From positions 248,001-312,000 of the forward strand of contig JAJEKV010000214.1 in the NCBI GenBank assembly GCA_021234155.1: a stretch of 64,000 nt of DNA, in the 5' to 3' direction. The notes beneath the pieces are model-generated. The model was not told the DNA's origin, searched no databases, and saw only the letters and a program-made list of their open reading frames with translations. The DNA is from Isoetes taiwanensis. Its lineage: Eukaryota; Streptophyta; Lycopodiopsida; Isoetales; Isoetaceae. The translations under genes were made by a program, and so were the position numbers. Of this stretch, positions 24,024-34,627 are shown one piece after another (the stretch's first letter is position 1; the number at the start of each line of letters is the position of its first letter).

Positions 24024-24151
24024 CATGTTATAGCCATGGGCATATCCGTGGTATATCTATGTCTTTGAGATATTATAGCCACGCCAAAAAAATTACACGC
24101 ATTTTTGGGACTTAAGCGTATTTTTTGCCATTTAAGGCTGGCTATAACATG
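24024..24151. mobile_element. 128-bp MITE-like inverted-repeat element
   Basis: catgttatagcca at 24024-24036 pairs perfectly with tggctataacatg at 24139-24151. The short, non-coding, AT-rich interior fits a small MITE. No convincing target duplication is visible, so this may be a decayed hairpin only. Confidence 0.45.
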
Positions 24152-24550
24152 TCCTCGTCTGACATTTACCGCGATAAGAATTTCAGGCCTATATTACATT
24201 AATGTAGGGGGGTGTTAACCTGTGGGTCCCGCTAACATTATTTATTATTTTTTGCAACGTGTCTAATATTCTAGGTGCCACGTCGTCATGAAATTTCCTA
24301 CCTCCTCTCATTAGGCTCTACCAATATAGTAGTCGGATATGTCGACTAAAACGTCAATAACCCACGATCTAAACATAAACAACAATAAACAAAGATTTGG
24401 ACCCTAAATAGTAGCCGGATATGTCACTCACTTGACACGGTTTGAGATATAATATAGAGGAGCACGCAGTACCTGTCACACCGCAACTTCGGTTTGAGGC
24501 CATTGCTCTGTTTTTTTTTCCAGACTTAATTCACTTATCTTTAAGCAAAA

Positions 24551-25603
24551 ATGGGACTTGTGGGTAACTTTGACGGAAAAAAGCTTGATATTCCCCTCAT
24601 CTCTATTCAAGCATCGCTTGTGAGTCATGATACTAGTGGAATTGTCACTGTCACTCAAAAATATGTGAACCCATGCAAACAAAGAATTGAAGCATTTTAT
24701 GCCTTTCCTCTCGTATGAGGATGCCACGCGATGATTGCATGCGACGTTGAGTTTAGAAACGGAAAGATCACATGTGTCGAAAGAGAAGAATTTAGCGTAA
24801 AAGGAGAGGAGATGCTATGTAATCCGGACGGCAAAAGCGGCTTTGATGCGAGAAATATCCGTGAGCGAGTATGATGTTTACGTTGGAAATATGGATCCAT
24901 TAGAAGAGGTTTTGGTGATAATTAAGTACCTTACCACTCTCAAGTGGGATTTGGCAAAAAGTCCCTCTGATTTACATTTCCCACTACTATTAGTCCCCGC
25001 TATGATAATAGGACCGACTTCACAAATGTTTTTGGGGTCTTATGGCAATGTAAAACAACTTCAATAAAGGGTATTTGATGGAAGTCCTGGATCCCAAAGA
25101 CCCTAAAGAGATTTTGTATTCTGAAATGGCAAAGAATGTCACTCTAGATATTTCAGTAGAGTGTACTTTAAATGATCTCCTTAAAAGCATCGATCCTGTA
25201 GATACTTTTAACGGGCAATACCTAGAGAGAAATATCTCAGACAATAAGGGGATGATCCGTTTAGGAAACATAAAAATGGACAAAGACTTCATTATCAATA
25301 TAGTTCCTGTGAACTCTAGTCCTTGTGACTATATAATGCAAGAGGAATATTCAGATGGGTCATTCACATGGAAAATCCAAGCAGATGCTAAGAAAATTGT
25401 CAAACAGGAGACAAATAAGCGGTTTGAGTTCATCTTTGTCGTTGACCAGAGTGGTTCTATGTCAGGGCCACGGATAGAGCATGCAAGACAAGCTCTTAAC
25501 ATTCTAGTGAATTCTTTGCAACAAGGAAGCATCTTTAATGTATATGGATTTGGGTCCTCCTTTTATAGTTTTTTCCAAAAGTCTGCGGATTACGGGCGCC
25601 CGT
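24551..25603 (+). pseudogene. VIT and von Willebrand factor A domain protein, truncated and broken
   Basis: An ATG at 24551 opens a frame with a VIT domain: IPLISIQASLVSHDTSGI, VTVTQKYVNPCKQRIEAFYA, FPL. A TGA stop follows at once, then VEFRNGKITCVEREEF, then a frame change to EEVLVIIKYLTTL and LHFPLLLVPAMI. From 25080 a clean 176-codon frame carries the VWA domain, with the metal-site motif FIFVVDQSGSMSGPRIEHA and ALNILVNSLQQGSIFNVYGF. It stops dead at about 25600 after SFFQKSADYG, where minisatellite-type DNA begins. In this family (VWA5A and inter-alpha-trypsin heavy-chain-like) roughly half the protein is missing. The boundary probably marks a transposon insertion. The intact later VWA frame against a broken N-terminus suggests moderate age. 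Confidence 0.8.
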
Positions 25604-25644
25604 AAATCGAGTCCGGGATCTGGTGTTTCTGGACATTTTGCCTC

Positions 25645-25672
25645 TGGTGTTTCTGGACGTCCAGAAACACCA
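25645..25672. repeat. 28-bp perfect palindrome made of two minisatellite cores
   Basis: TGGTGTTTCTGG and CCAGAAACACCA face each other around ACGT. A further inverted core (tggtgtttctgga) lies at 25621 and a direct core (cagaaacacca) at 25780. This is the left-most site of the minisatellite family in the window. Confidence 0.9.
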
Positions 25673-26149
25673 CATGCATGCCCATCCGCCAGTCCATGCA
25701 TGCATCGATGCCCAGGACGCCCGAGGATCCATGCATCCCGGACATCTTCAACCGCGCAACTGAACCGCGCGGTTTTGTACAGAAACACCACTGATGTTTT
25801 TGAAGGCAGTTGGAATCCCGGACACACTTTTTTTGACTTGTAACTGTGGCAGTGTCCCCTGTACTTGTTTGTACAGGTGCATTCAATGAATATGGTGGTG
25901 GTATTCCCATCCCAAGGTTGGTGGGGTGTTTCCGGCCCAATTCAAACGGAATTGGGGGATCCATTCTGTTCGGCGGAATTGGGGAACCCGAAGCGATCCG
26001 TGGGCCTGTTCGAATGATCCATTGGAACGCCTGGGTTCGAGCTAGGCATGGAGGCAGAGGATAATGGCGTCCAGGTAGAGCAGGTAAGGATATATACAGG
26101 TTGACATTGGGTTTAGTTTTAGCAGTGTGCCAAATCTTTGTAACTTAGT

Positions 26150-28882
26150 AATTTTTGTCTTCCAGACTCTTTTGCATCTCCCGGTTCAAGATCCCCCCAT
26201 CGGTGTATTTTCGAGACTGCAATTGCAATGGGAGATAGAGCAGCATTTTGTTGTGCAAGCAACCTACCCTGGACAGCAAACTATTCCAGTGCATGCCTGC
26301 TATATCCCCACAAACAGGGTGCAAGATTTCGTGGAAGGGGAGCAGAATTTGCCAGGGTGCAACACCAACTTCAGGAAGCGTGGATCTCGGGGCAGAGAAG
26401 AGGGATCTGCCAAGAAAAGAGTTGACCAAAATGCGCACCTTAAAATAACCAAGTAAGTGATTTGGATTCAAGTAAGTCATTTGGATTCATGGAATTTCAA
26501 GTAAGTCATTTGGATTCATGGAATTTCAAGTAAGTAACCAAGTAAGTCATTTGGATTCATGGAATTTCAAGTGAAGTGAACCGGGAACTGTTATTTCTCA
26601 GCTGTAACTTAGCTTTATTCTTGAGACTTATTGCTCAGGTTTGTAACTGAACAACTACTTCTCAATTGTAGCTACTGGTGCAGCTATGGCCCTGAAGATT
26701 ATCGTGAACGTTCTCGGGAGGTCAAACATAAAACAACCTGAGCTCTGAATTGCTGAAGAAAAGAAGAAGAATCCTTCCTACTCAAGGAGGCAGGGGAGAG
26801 GAATGAGTATTAGGCGAGGTTGCAGGTGCCACTTTCAGGTGAAGCAGTTGTATTTGAGGCCTGAGATATGTAAAATTACATACTATGAGATGAGGCACAT
26901 TGATAATGAAGAGAAAGTCTGCCATGGATTTGAGGATCCCCAATGTGCAAGAACAAGGCATGATGTAGCTCCATGGCTATCAAAGAGTAAGAAGGCTTGG
27001 GCCTACCAACAGTTGCTCCATAACCACACTCCCCAAGAGGTTTTCCGTCAACACGAGGAACAATGGGAGATAGAAAAGAGGATGGATCCCAATGCCCCCA
27101 AGAACAGAGATGCATTCTTAGCCATGGATGATTTATATAATTTGTCCCGCAAGCTGGCTGCTGACACGTGGATGCTGCACAAGAATGTGGCCACAAGTGT
27201 TAGGATGTGGGTTGATTTACATCCAGAATATGTGTTCATGTATCAGGAGGGAGTCCCTTTCACATTGGGCATCATCACACCGTTCCAAATGAAGATCCTG
27301 TTAGAGCATGGAAGGAGGAATGTTGTAGCCTTGGATTCAACCTTCAAGACCAATGACCACTGCTACAGCCTTTATACCTTGCTAGTTTATGACACGCATG
27401 GAAATGGTGTCCCTGTTGCTTGGGTTCTATCCTCTAGTGCCACCGAGGAGGACATCCATCCTTGGCTGATTGCAATGAAGAACCGCATACATAGGGAAGA
27501 CCCAACTTGGGAACCTGCATGCTTCATTGTAGATGATGCACAGGCTGAGATCAATGCCTTGAAGGATGTTTGGCCCGAAACACCAATTCAGTTGTGTATT
27601 TGGCATGTTCGAAGAAACTGGATGAAATTGCTTTTAAAACACGTGAAGAACAAGAAAGTTAGGGGGGAAATGTTTAAGGAGCTCGGTCGTATTATGTATG
27701 ACACTAAAGTAGATATGGACCCAAGAAGGACTAGTGATTATGTAGAAGCATGCACCAAAGAGGCCAAGAAGTTGTTGGAAGAATTCAAGGAAAAGTACAA
27801 GATGTGGAAGAGGGTTGTGAGGTATATGAATAGAGTTTGGACCAATAACATCACACATTGGATAATTGCCACAAGGATGTATCCACACGCCTAATCAAGA
27901 GACTAATCTTTGGTATAGAGTCCTACCATTCGCACATGAAGAGGAGATTAGGGCTATCCAAGCATGCCTTGAGAGGAAGGAGAATAGATTGGCTCATTTA
28001 CATGCTTACAGGTACATTACAAACTCACTTGTCCTTTGATAGGTTCATGAAGGATTCGGGTTTTAAAACCAACAAGAGACAGGAGCACATAGTTGAGACT
28101 GCCATCATAGGTGCTCGAGAAATTCCAGATGGCTGAACTTCAAGGAGGGGAGGGCCGAGGTGTGGAGTCAAAACATGGACAACTGGGATGATAACCGAGA
28201 GGCTTTGCCTTACTTAGTGGAGGTTGCACATGAACATTGGTCATCATGTGATTGTCCATGGGGTATGAAAGGGAATATGTGCAAGCATCAAGTTAAGGTG
28301 ATCAGAATGATGTCAAAGTACAAAGACGAAGACATTCTAAGGTTTTGTGGTACTCTACATGGTTCTCAGGCTGGCGGGTTGTCCAATCTAAGGTCCTTTG
28401 CCGAGGCATATGATGACACCATGCCTTCTTGGGAAGAGGGGCCATGCACAGGAGTTGCATCCGATGATGAAGAATTGGATTGTAAAATTGGGGCTGGTTT
28501 GAGTGAAAACCCCAAGGTGTTACAGAGCATAGAGGAGACAATGGCAGGTCTCAAGGAGACCATTGCTAGGAGCCCCCAGGTATGGAATCAAGCTAGGTTC
28601 CTTTTAGCTGAACTTAGCAATAAACTGGCAAGGCTAAGTGAAAGTAGAAATGTCAATTTCATGGCACCGAGTCTAGCCATGGTACAAGACTTCAATGGGA
28701 ACACCATTGCTAGATCAGTACCTTTCGTGGAGAGCCACAAGAAGAGGAAGAAGAGGAGTTCACTTAGCGTTTTCTCGAAGGAATGCGAAGATCATATCAC
28801 ACGATGTGAAGGTATTGCAATAATTCTAACACTCTCTTTGAAATTATTTCCTCTACTTGCGGATAGTAATGTTAAGTGGTAA
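26150..28882 (+). pseudogene. Mutator-like element (MULE) transposase with SWIM zinc finger
   Basis: Exon 1 (to about 26454) reads HFVVQATYPGQQTIPVHACY and VQDFVEGEQNLPGC. A donor aagtaagtg and an acceptor ttgtag (26670) bound an intron. Exon 2 opens YWCSYGPEDYRER. From 26803 a 363-codon frame covers RRGCRCHFQVKQLYLRP and the transposase core: VVALDSTFKTND (first Asp), PVAWVLSSSATEEDI, ACFIVDDAQAEINAL (second Asp) and LCIWHVRRNW. After 27890 two closely spaced frame changes lead to GIESYHSHMKRRLG and RRIDWLIYMLTG. Another leads at 28160 to the SWIM finger, CDCPWGMKGNMCKHQ (CxC...CxH). A basic KKRKKR tail ends near 28750. At least four frame breaks make it non-autonomous as written. Minisatellite cores lie on both sides. 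Confidence 0.85.
26453..26573. repeat. tandem repeat of a 5' splice-site unit in the MULE intron
   Basis: The unit aagtaagtcatttggattc, plus atggaatttc, is repeated three to four times from the exon 1 donor onward. Each unit begins with a consensus plant donor (aag/gtaagt-like). Confidence 0.85.
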
Positions 28883-29149
28883 ATGCCATGTTGCTCTTAG
28901 GTGATGGTGGAGGCAATGCCAAGGGGGTCTGATCATGGATGCTGCAGTTAGCATAAAGGGGTACATTGCTTGAATATTGCACTATTAAGATCATTAGTCA
29001 TATGTGTGCTCCATCTTTCGATGACTTCTGATAATTTGAAAGATATGCTGTAGTTGCTCCTTTCATATGGATACATATGGATTTTCAATCCAATCTTCCG
29101 CATTAAGTAATCTTCTTCACATTAAGTAAATTACATTCAAGAACCATGC

Positions 29150-29470
29150 ATATGTCCAGAAACACCAAGAGTTGGCCAGAAACACCACTGGCTAGGCCAG
29201 AAACACCACTGGCTAGGCAAGAAACACCACATGGCTGGCAGATACAGCACTCAATTGGCCAGAAACACCACTCAAATCGGCCAGAAACACCACCAAAATG
29301 GCGTAAACACCACCTAAATGGCGTAAACACCACTCGAATAGGCGGAAACACCACCAAAATGGCCAGAAACACCACGTAAATGGCCAGAAACACCACTACC
29401 TCAAACAACACTTCAATGTTTTGCATGTTGTACTCTCGTGGCCAGAAACACCAAGGATGTGGCACTCATA
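29150..29470. repeat. CCAGAAACACCA minisatellite, block 1
   Basis: About fourteen cores of (g)ccagaaacaccac on the plus strand, at spacings of 18-24 bases, separated by short variable spacers (tggctagg, tcaattgg, caaaatgg). The block ends in a 200-bp non-core segment (gttttgcatgttgtactctcgtgg, tgttgaaagttgc, caatgttttaggtattgt) that recurs in later blocks. It is cut at 29610 by element A. Confidence 0.95.
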
Positions 29471-29610
29471 TTTCTACAAGTGGTTGCACTCACTTGTTGA
29501 AAGTTGCGCTTCAAGATTTTAGATATTGTAATGCAACCACTCTTCTCAATGTTTTAGGTATTGTATTCCATTTAGAGGTCTCAATGTTATAGGTATTGTT
29601 TCCCAGTTAT

Positions 29611-31168
29611 TGTGACGTTCCCCTGGAATATACGATATAAATACGTATATCCCACGGCCACATCACCATACAAATCTACATAAGTAGACTTGTATACACC
29701 TAATGTGGGGGAGATGACTAAGTTATCTACATAACTTAGCCAACCTAAGGTAAGAAGCCATTTCCACATGGCCTCACCTTATAGGCGAACCGCCACATAG
29801 ACGCACCTATGGGAGCCAAGTGGCATTCATGTAAACCCTAACATATAAAAGGCTAAACCCTAAACCCTAGCCACATTTGGCTCCACCAACCTCAGACCAC
29901 CAGTTCGCGATCAGAGCTCCGACTCGAAGACCGTCTTCGAGCCGACTGGGATTCTGGCCGAGCCGATTGCGGAGATGGAGAACCGAGGGAATGCGGTAGC
30001 GTCGGGCAGGTATTTGAATAGATTTCGGTGTGCGGAGAGCCATTCTAGAACCTATTGTTACGAACATGAACCTAATCAATGAACCCTAATTATAGGTTAG
30101 ATGTATGTGATTAGGATTAGTTGTTATTCTCTTTTATTATCAAGATTATGTTGATATGATGTTGGTTGATCTCATATTTGCACCTCTTGTGTATCGGGAA
30201 GGGGGTAGAGACCTAGTAGCCACTAGTAGATGATGCTCCTAGTTTAGACCCACTAGTTCCCATTATTATGCGGCTTTGTGCATAGAGCCCCACCGCTACG
30301 GAGGCTATGGAGTGATCGGAGCACCACACAACGGGTCGGTGGTAAAAGTGGAGGGAGGACCCGCCTTGGCGTGGCTACTTTGGGGTCCCATAGTGGGCTA
30401 GGCTCATAGTCGGTCACTTCCCGTGTGGGCGGGTATGGGTCCGGACACTTCCCTGGTCAATGGTGTCAGCCTCGACTCTCAAGAGTTGCAAAGTCGGCTG
30501 GCTTTGGCTCTTGTTTTGGGGAGTTCGGCACGGACGGGCGTGTGTCGCCACGATCCTCTAGCCGCCCATGGAGCCACCGCACCCGGGGGGAGATGCAACC
30601 CTTCCTACCTCATCGGACCGGGGAGATGCAACCAGGAGTAGTCTCGTTAGGTGATACCATGGGATTACGTCTCCCCGCATTCTGATCCGCGTCGAGCCCT
30701 GATTTAGCCTATCGCAAAGTATGCACAGAGGGCGGATGGAGTGGTCAACCCTAGCCATTGTCTATTGCCAGCCCAAGTCATTGCCATAACTTCGGTGCCT
30801 TTCTATCGGGGAGGCCCCCACCGGTCGACTCCCCTTGAGTCCGAGCCCCGGTAGGAGCCTCCATATGATGTATTTGACGATTCATTGTATTGTTGTATTT
30901 GATGACATGGTTAGATGGATTATCACTACCCTTCGAGGTAGTTTATTGTTATTGTAGCTAGTGCTTATGTTGTATATTTTTGCTTCCGACATAGGGACCC
31001 CATAGAGGGGGCCGGGGACGGAATGACACCCTCTCGTGTCCTCTACTCGATCGTCCGGATCCCGGACGCCGAAGTTAGACAGAGGGCCCATACGACGCGT
31101 GCCGCTTGGATGGGGAAGGTCCTTCGATGTATACCACGGTCACGTGATATAGCGCAAGGAGCGTCACA
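29611..31168 (+). repeat. element A 5' LTR
   Basis: It begins TGTGACG and ends GTCACA, a 6-base inverted terminus. A TATA box (tataaaa, 29844-29850) is followed 3 bases later by two plant telomere-type units. Confidence 0.9.
29844..29870 (+). promoter_or_regulatory. LTR promoter: TATA box plus double telobox
   Basis: tataaaa at 29844 is followed by taaaccctaaaccctag (29854-29870), two copies of the AAACCCT telobox. Teloboxes bind telobox-binding and Polycomb-recruiting factors in plants and are found near starts of ribosomal-protein and cell-cycle genes. The same arrangement is at 34861-34887 in the second LTR and, in reverse complement, near 38545 and 46790 in element B LTRs. Its use as a promoter is inferred. 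Confidence 0.6.
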
Positions 31169-31169
31169 A

Positions 31170-31181
31170 TGGTATCAGAGC
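31170..31181 (+). promoter_or_regulatory. primer-binding site, initiator tRNA-Met
   Basis: TGGTATCAGAGC starts 2 bases after the LTR. This is the standard plant retrotransposon site complementary to the 3' end of initiator methionine tRNA, and marks the plus strand as the coding strand of element A. Confidence 0.9.
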
Positions 31182-31851
31182 AATGATCTTGGTTGACCAA
31201 GATCAAGCACTGGCCATCACCTTATGATAGAAAACTAACTGGCCTAGTAAAAGTTGGGGTGCGAATCCCAATATTGAACCTCGAGTGGGAAAATTTTTCC
31301 ATGGATAAGGTCATCCTTAAAATAAAGTCAACTTAGAAAATAATAGTAATAGAGTCCATGAATTCTAGTAGCTTGATGAAAAAAAAAATAGAATTGGCCA
31401 AAATAGACTTCCCAGTGGAATATGGCGCAAATCCACAATAAATAATGCAAGAACCATTGAACATTTTAGAATTTTAATACTTTTAGGGTCATTATGAATA
31501 AAGGTGGTTGTCGTAAATGACCACAAATATCACCACAAATACCCTAATTTAGCCCACAAAACGAGTCACCGTTATGCCAAAGGACATGAATTTGGCAAAA
31601 AGAGGTATTTTTTGAGGAGCAAACCCCTGTTTGGTGGCATTGTTGAGGGGCTAGGAATATTATCTTGATCCACGCCGAAAGTTAGGCCCAAAGCCCTGCT
31701 GCTAATACGCTAGATTTCATTAGCCGCTATATGAGTATGGGATCATTAGCCGCTATATGAGTATGGGAGTCTTATATTATATGGTGGTGTGATTTGAAGT
31801 TCAATGTCATTTAGCATAAGACTAGCTTCACAATGGCTTCACAGGGTCACT
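31182..31851. other. element A interior, non-coding
   Basis: No protein domain is found. A 25-base unit beginning cattagccgctatatgagta is tandemly doubled at about 31718-31768, just upstream of the rRNA scrap. Confidence 0.5.
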
Positions 31852-31909
31852 CACTGAGGTGAAGTCGTAACAAGGTAGCTGTAGGGGAATCTATGACTGG
31901 ATTGAATCT
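31852..31909 (+). rRNA. 3' end of mitochondrial small-subunit rRNA (rrn18) fragment
   Basis: The string gaggtgaagtcgtaacaagg is the universal 3' region of small-subunit rRNA. What follows (tagctgtaggggaatctatg, actggattgaatc) matches the plant mitochondrial 18S end, whose tail reads ...ctggattgaatc. The nuclear 18S (tttccgtaggtgaac) and plastid 16S (gccgtactggaaggtg) tails do not fit. Differences are C-to-T or G-to-A (gcc to gct, aacctg to aatcta), as expected for methylated nuclear DNA. A non-functional organelle-derived insert of under 100 bases inside element A. Confidence 0.75.
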
Positions 31910-34614
31910 TTTTTAAGTTAAGAATGCATTGAATAATGGATGCATTGGCTTGGAGTTTATGGCATAAATTTGTATGCCATAAGTACTATCACAGTTAAGT
32001 TCAGAATCCCGCTCGATTCTATGAATGAAAGACTATTGTGGTTACGGAAATTGTTTTCTTTGGCCCTGCAAGTTGTCGGACCTTAATGCACATAATATCT
32101 TGCTCATGGAGCACTTCTCAACTGAAGGTCCCATCTTAACAGGTTTTGCCCTCAGAAGCCATTAAGAATTATCTTGAGGAACTTTTCAGTGTTATAAGCT
32201 ATTGTGGTAATGTCTTGCCGTTGGAAGCCTCGGTTTACAATAGAGTATCGAAAATAACTTAACTATTGACAAACTTCTAGAATAATATTTTTACACTTGG
32301 GCATATTAACCTTGCTATGAGCAATAAATAAATAGAGGCAGTGCAAATTTATGCACATTTCTTATAACATATACTTTGATAACCTATATCAAATGTCATA
32401 ATACATAGCTCATTCCCTGCACTAGCTCGACACTAGCTCTTACTCACTCCGTTGCAACCTATGGAAAGCATATGTGTTCGGTGGCTAAGTTTATATGACT
32501 TGAGTTGTAACTTTGTATTAACCAGTTATATTTATTATATTTAACCTGTGATAATGCATTGACAATCCGTTGGATTCAATACGTGTTAACATATAATCAG
32601 CCATATTCGATCAAGCATCAATAGAATTCAACTTCCTTATTCTGGTATTGCAGCAATAGATTACCAGAGTAATCCGTAGAAGTAGATCATAGTGTAGCAA
32701 AGTCGAAAGTGTCATCTACCGCAAGCCCCAAACCGTAACAAGCCAAAACCGACATCTTTGTGTAAAGGCCGCCTCGAGGCTCAAGTGACTTGGCTCAACC
32801 GGATATGGATCATCTCCGATTTCGGTTTAGAGAAAGAATGGGCCTAAAGGAATACTTTATGTATGAGTATCTAAATTTTCTCCGGATGAGCGTCATCTTG
32901 CCAGACAAAAAAGTTGCTTGGCACAAAGATCGCGCTTACATGGTCTATGGCTCGGGATCTATGGCTCAGGATCTAAGCATGGTTTAGTTTTCTTCAGCTG
33001 TATTGCTACATTTTATTTGCCAGCATTTGTGGAAGTCATCAATATATCATAGGCTTATTCTGTACTGCAAGCCCAATCAGACAGAAACCGAAGAAAGTTA
33101 GATTATACTTAGCAAACAGGCTGAAAATAAATGTTCAGACCACGGATTCAGTTTGGAGTGGCCTTCATGCATCTCTGTGGCCTCTTGAAATCTATGTTTT
33201 TTTTTAAACATCATCAACAATAACGTGTTCCAGAAATCGGAGAGCAAGAACAGAAATTTCATGCACTGTATCAAATGGAAATAAACATCTGCGTGAATAG
33301 AGATGCTGACCTTTTGTACGAGCTGGAAGCTATGGTTAGCAAACAAGTCGAATCTGTCATAATAACAAGCAAGCCGAATCTGAAGCAAACATGAAACTGC
33401 ATTTCATTATAACCCCAAATCTGTAGCAAGCAAATCCGCAGCAGGCCCAAACTGTAAAAAGCTGGAAGCAACATTTAGAAAAGAAAACGGGCACTATGGG
33501 CGACTCATGCGCATACGGCCTCAACCGAAATCCTTGCGGACCCGGTAGCGGGGTAAGTCGCATCTGACAAATAGATGATTTTTTACGGCCCGGTTGGCCA
33601 AACTTGATCAAACTCCTGCAGACAAGATAGCATCTATCCGGATGTGATCCGCTCAAGAATCATTCTTAGAACTCCCATCCGACCTGAATGAAGAAGAACG
33701 AGCGACTCATGCCGCGCCCAAAGACTATCCCAGATCTTCGCCAGATCTCCAAGCGCGGGATGCGTCATGGCTTCGAGCTTTGCCCTAAAAAAAGATTTCT
33801 CGTTTGTTTTCTGAGTTTACCTTGTTAAGATAACCTTGCCATTTTAATCTTACCTTTGATTCTCATCCCTTATTTTACACTCTTCTATTTTTTTTTTTTC
33901 TTTTATTTTCACCACATTCTTGTCTCGAAAATTATTGATTCAAACTTTGTTAAGCCTAGAATCAAATATTTCAAACAACTATGATATTTGAAGTTTGAAT
34001 GTCAATAGTATTCACGATCCACTATTCATATCGTATAGGCGTCGATTCAAACACTATTCACTATAGGATTGATAGTTTGACAGTCACAATGGTATCATGC
34101 CTATAGATGGATAGGTGCATGATAGGGAACCACCTAGAGTCTATGTCTGTTATGGAGGATAAGCCACCTCCTATGCCAGAGCTGACAAAAGGTGTAGGCA
34201 TTAGACATGTAAGCATAATAGGCATGTCATATGCATGTAGTATAATGTAATGTAAATTAAATAGGGGTGGACCCTTAAAACCACAAATTACTAATTAAAC
34301 TAACGTGATATGCTCCTGTTGGCCAATAGAGGAAAGTGACCATAAAGAGGGAGTGCATCACACCGAGAATATGAGCTTATAACATTTTGTCTTAGTTATA
34401 AAACTCCTCACGATGTTTCAAGTTATCCTAATGTAAAAATTGCTGAAACTATATAAATTGTATAAGAATGTGAATATAGCTTCACACTCATATTCAGGTG
34501 TAATTAACACCGAAGTTATGGTTGTGATAAATTCTAAGTGTTAATGTGAATATTCTTCTTTTACATTGTGCAGGTTTGTTTCGCCTTATCTAATGCTGAG
34601 GACAGCATTATCCT
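31910..34614. other. element A interior, non-coding
   Basis: About 2.7 kb without a recognised domain. Minus-strand open frames at 33098-33656 and a plus-strand one at 32790-32987 are short and carry no motif. The part at 32690-33780 has a different, more GC-rich texture than its AT-rich flanks and may be captured host DNA. Confidence 0.4.
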
Positions 34615-34627
34615 AAGGGGGGGAGAA
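34615..34627 (+). promoter_or_regulatory. polypurine tract of element A
   Basis: aaggggggggagaa-type purine run directly before the second LTR, where plus-strand DNA synthesis starts in LTR retrotransposons. Confidence 0.85.

Noticed and set aside
26876-27239. Minus-strand open frames over the MULE
   Set aside because: They are shadows of the clear plus-strand transposase frame.
29150-29470. Regularly spaced short repeats resembling a CRISPR array
   Set aside because: Spacers are short, variable in length and themselves repetitive, no cas genes occur, and the host is a plant. A minisatellite explains it.
29843-29872. Interstitial telomere tract
   Set aside because: Only two units occur, at the same spot in each LTR, so it is part of the LTR and not a telomere relic.
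31852-31909. Functional rRNA gene
   Set aside because: Only the last 55-60 bases are present, with several changes, inside a retrotransposon.
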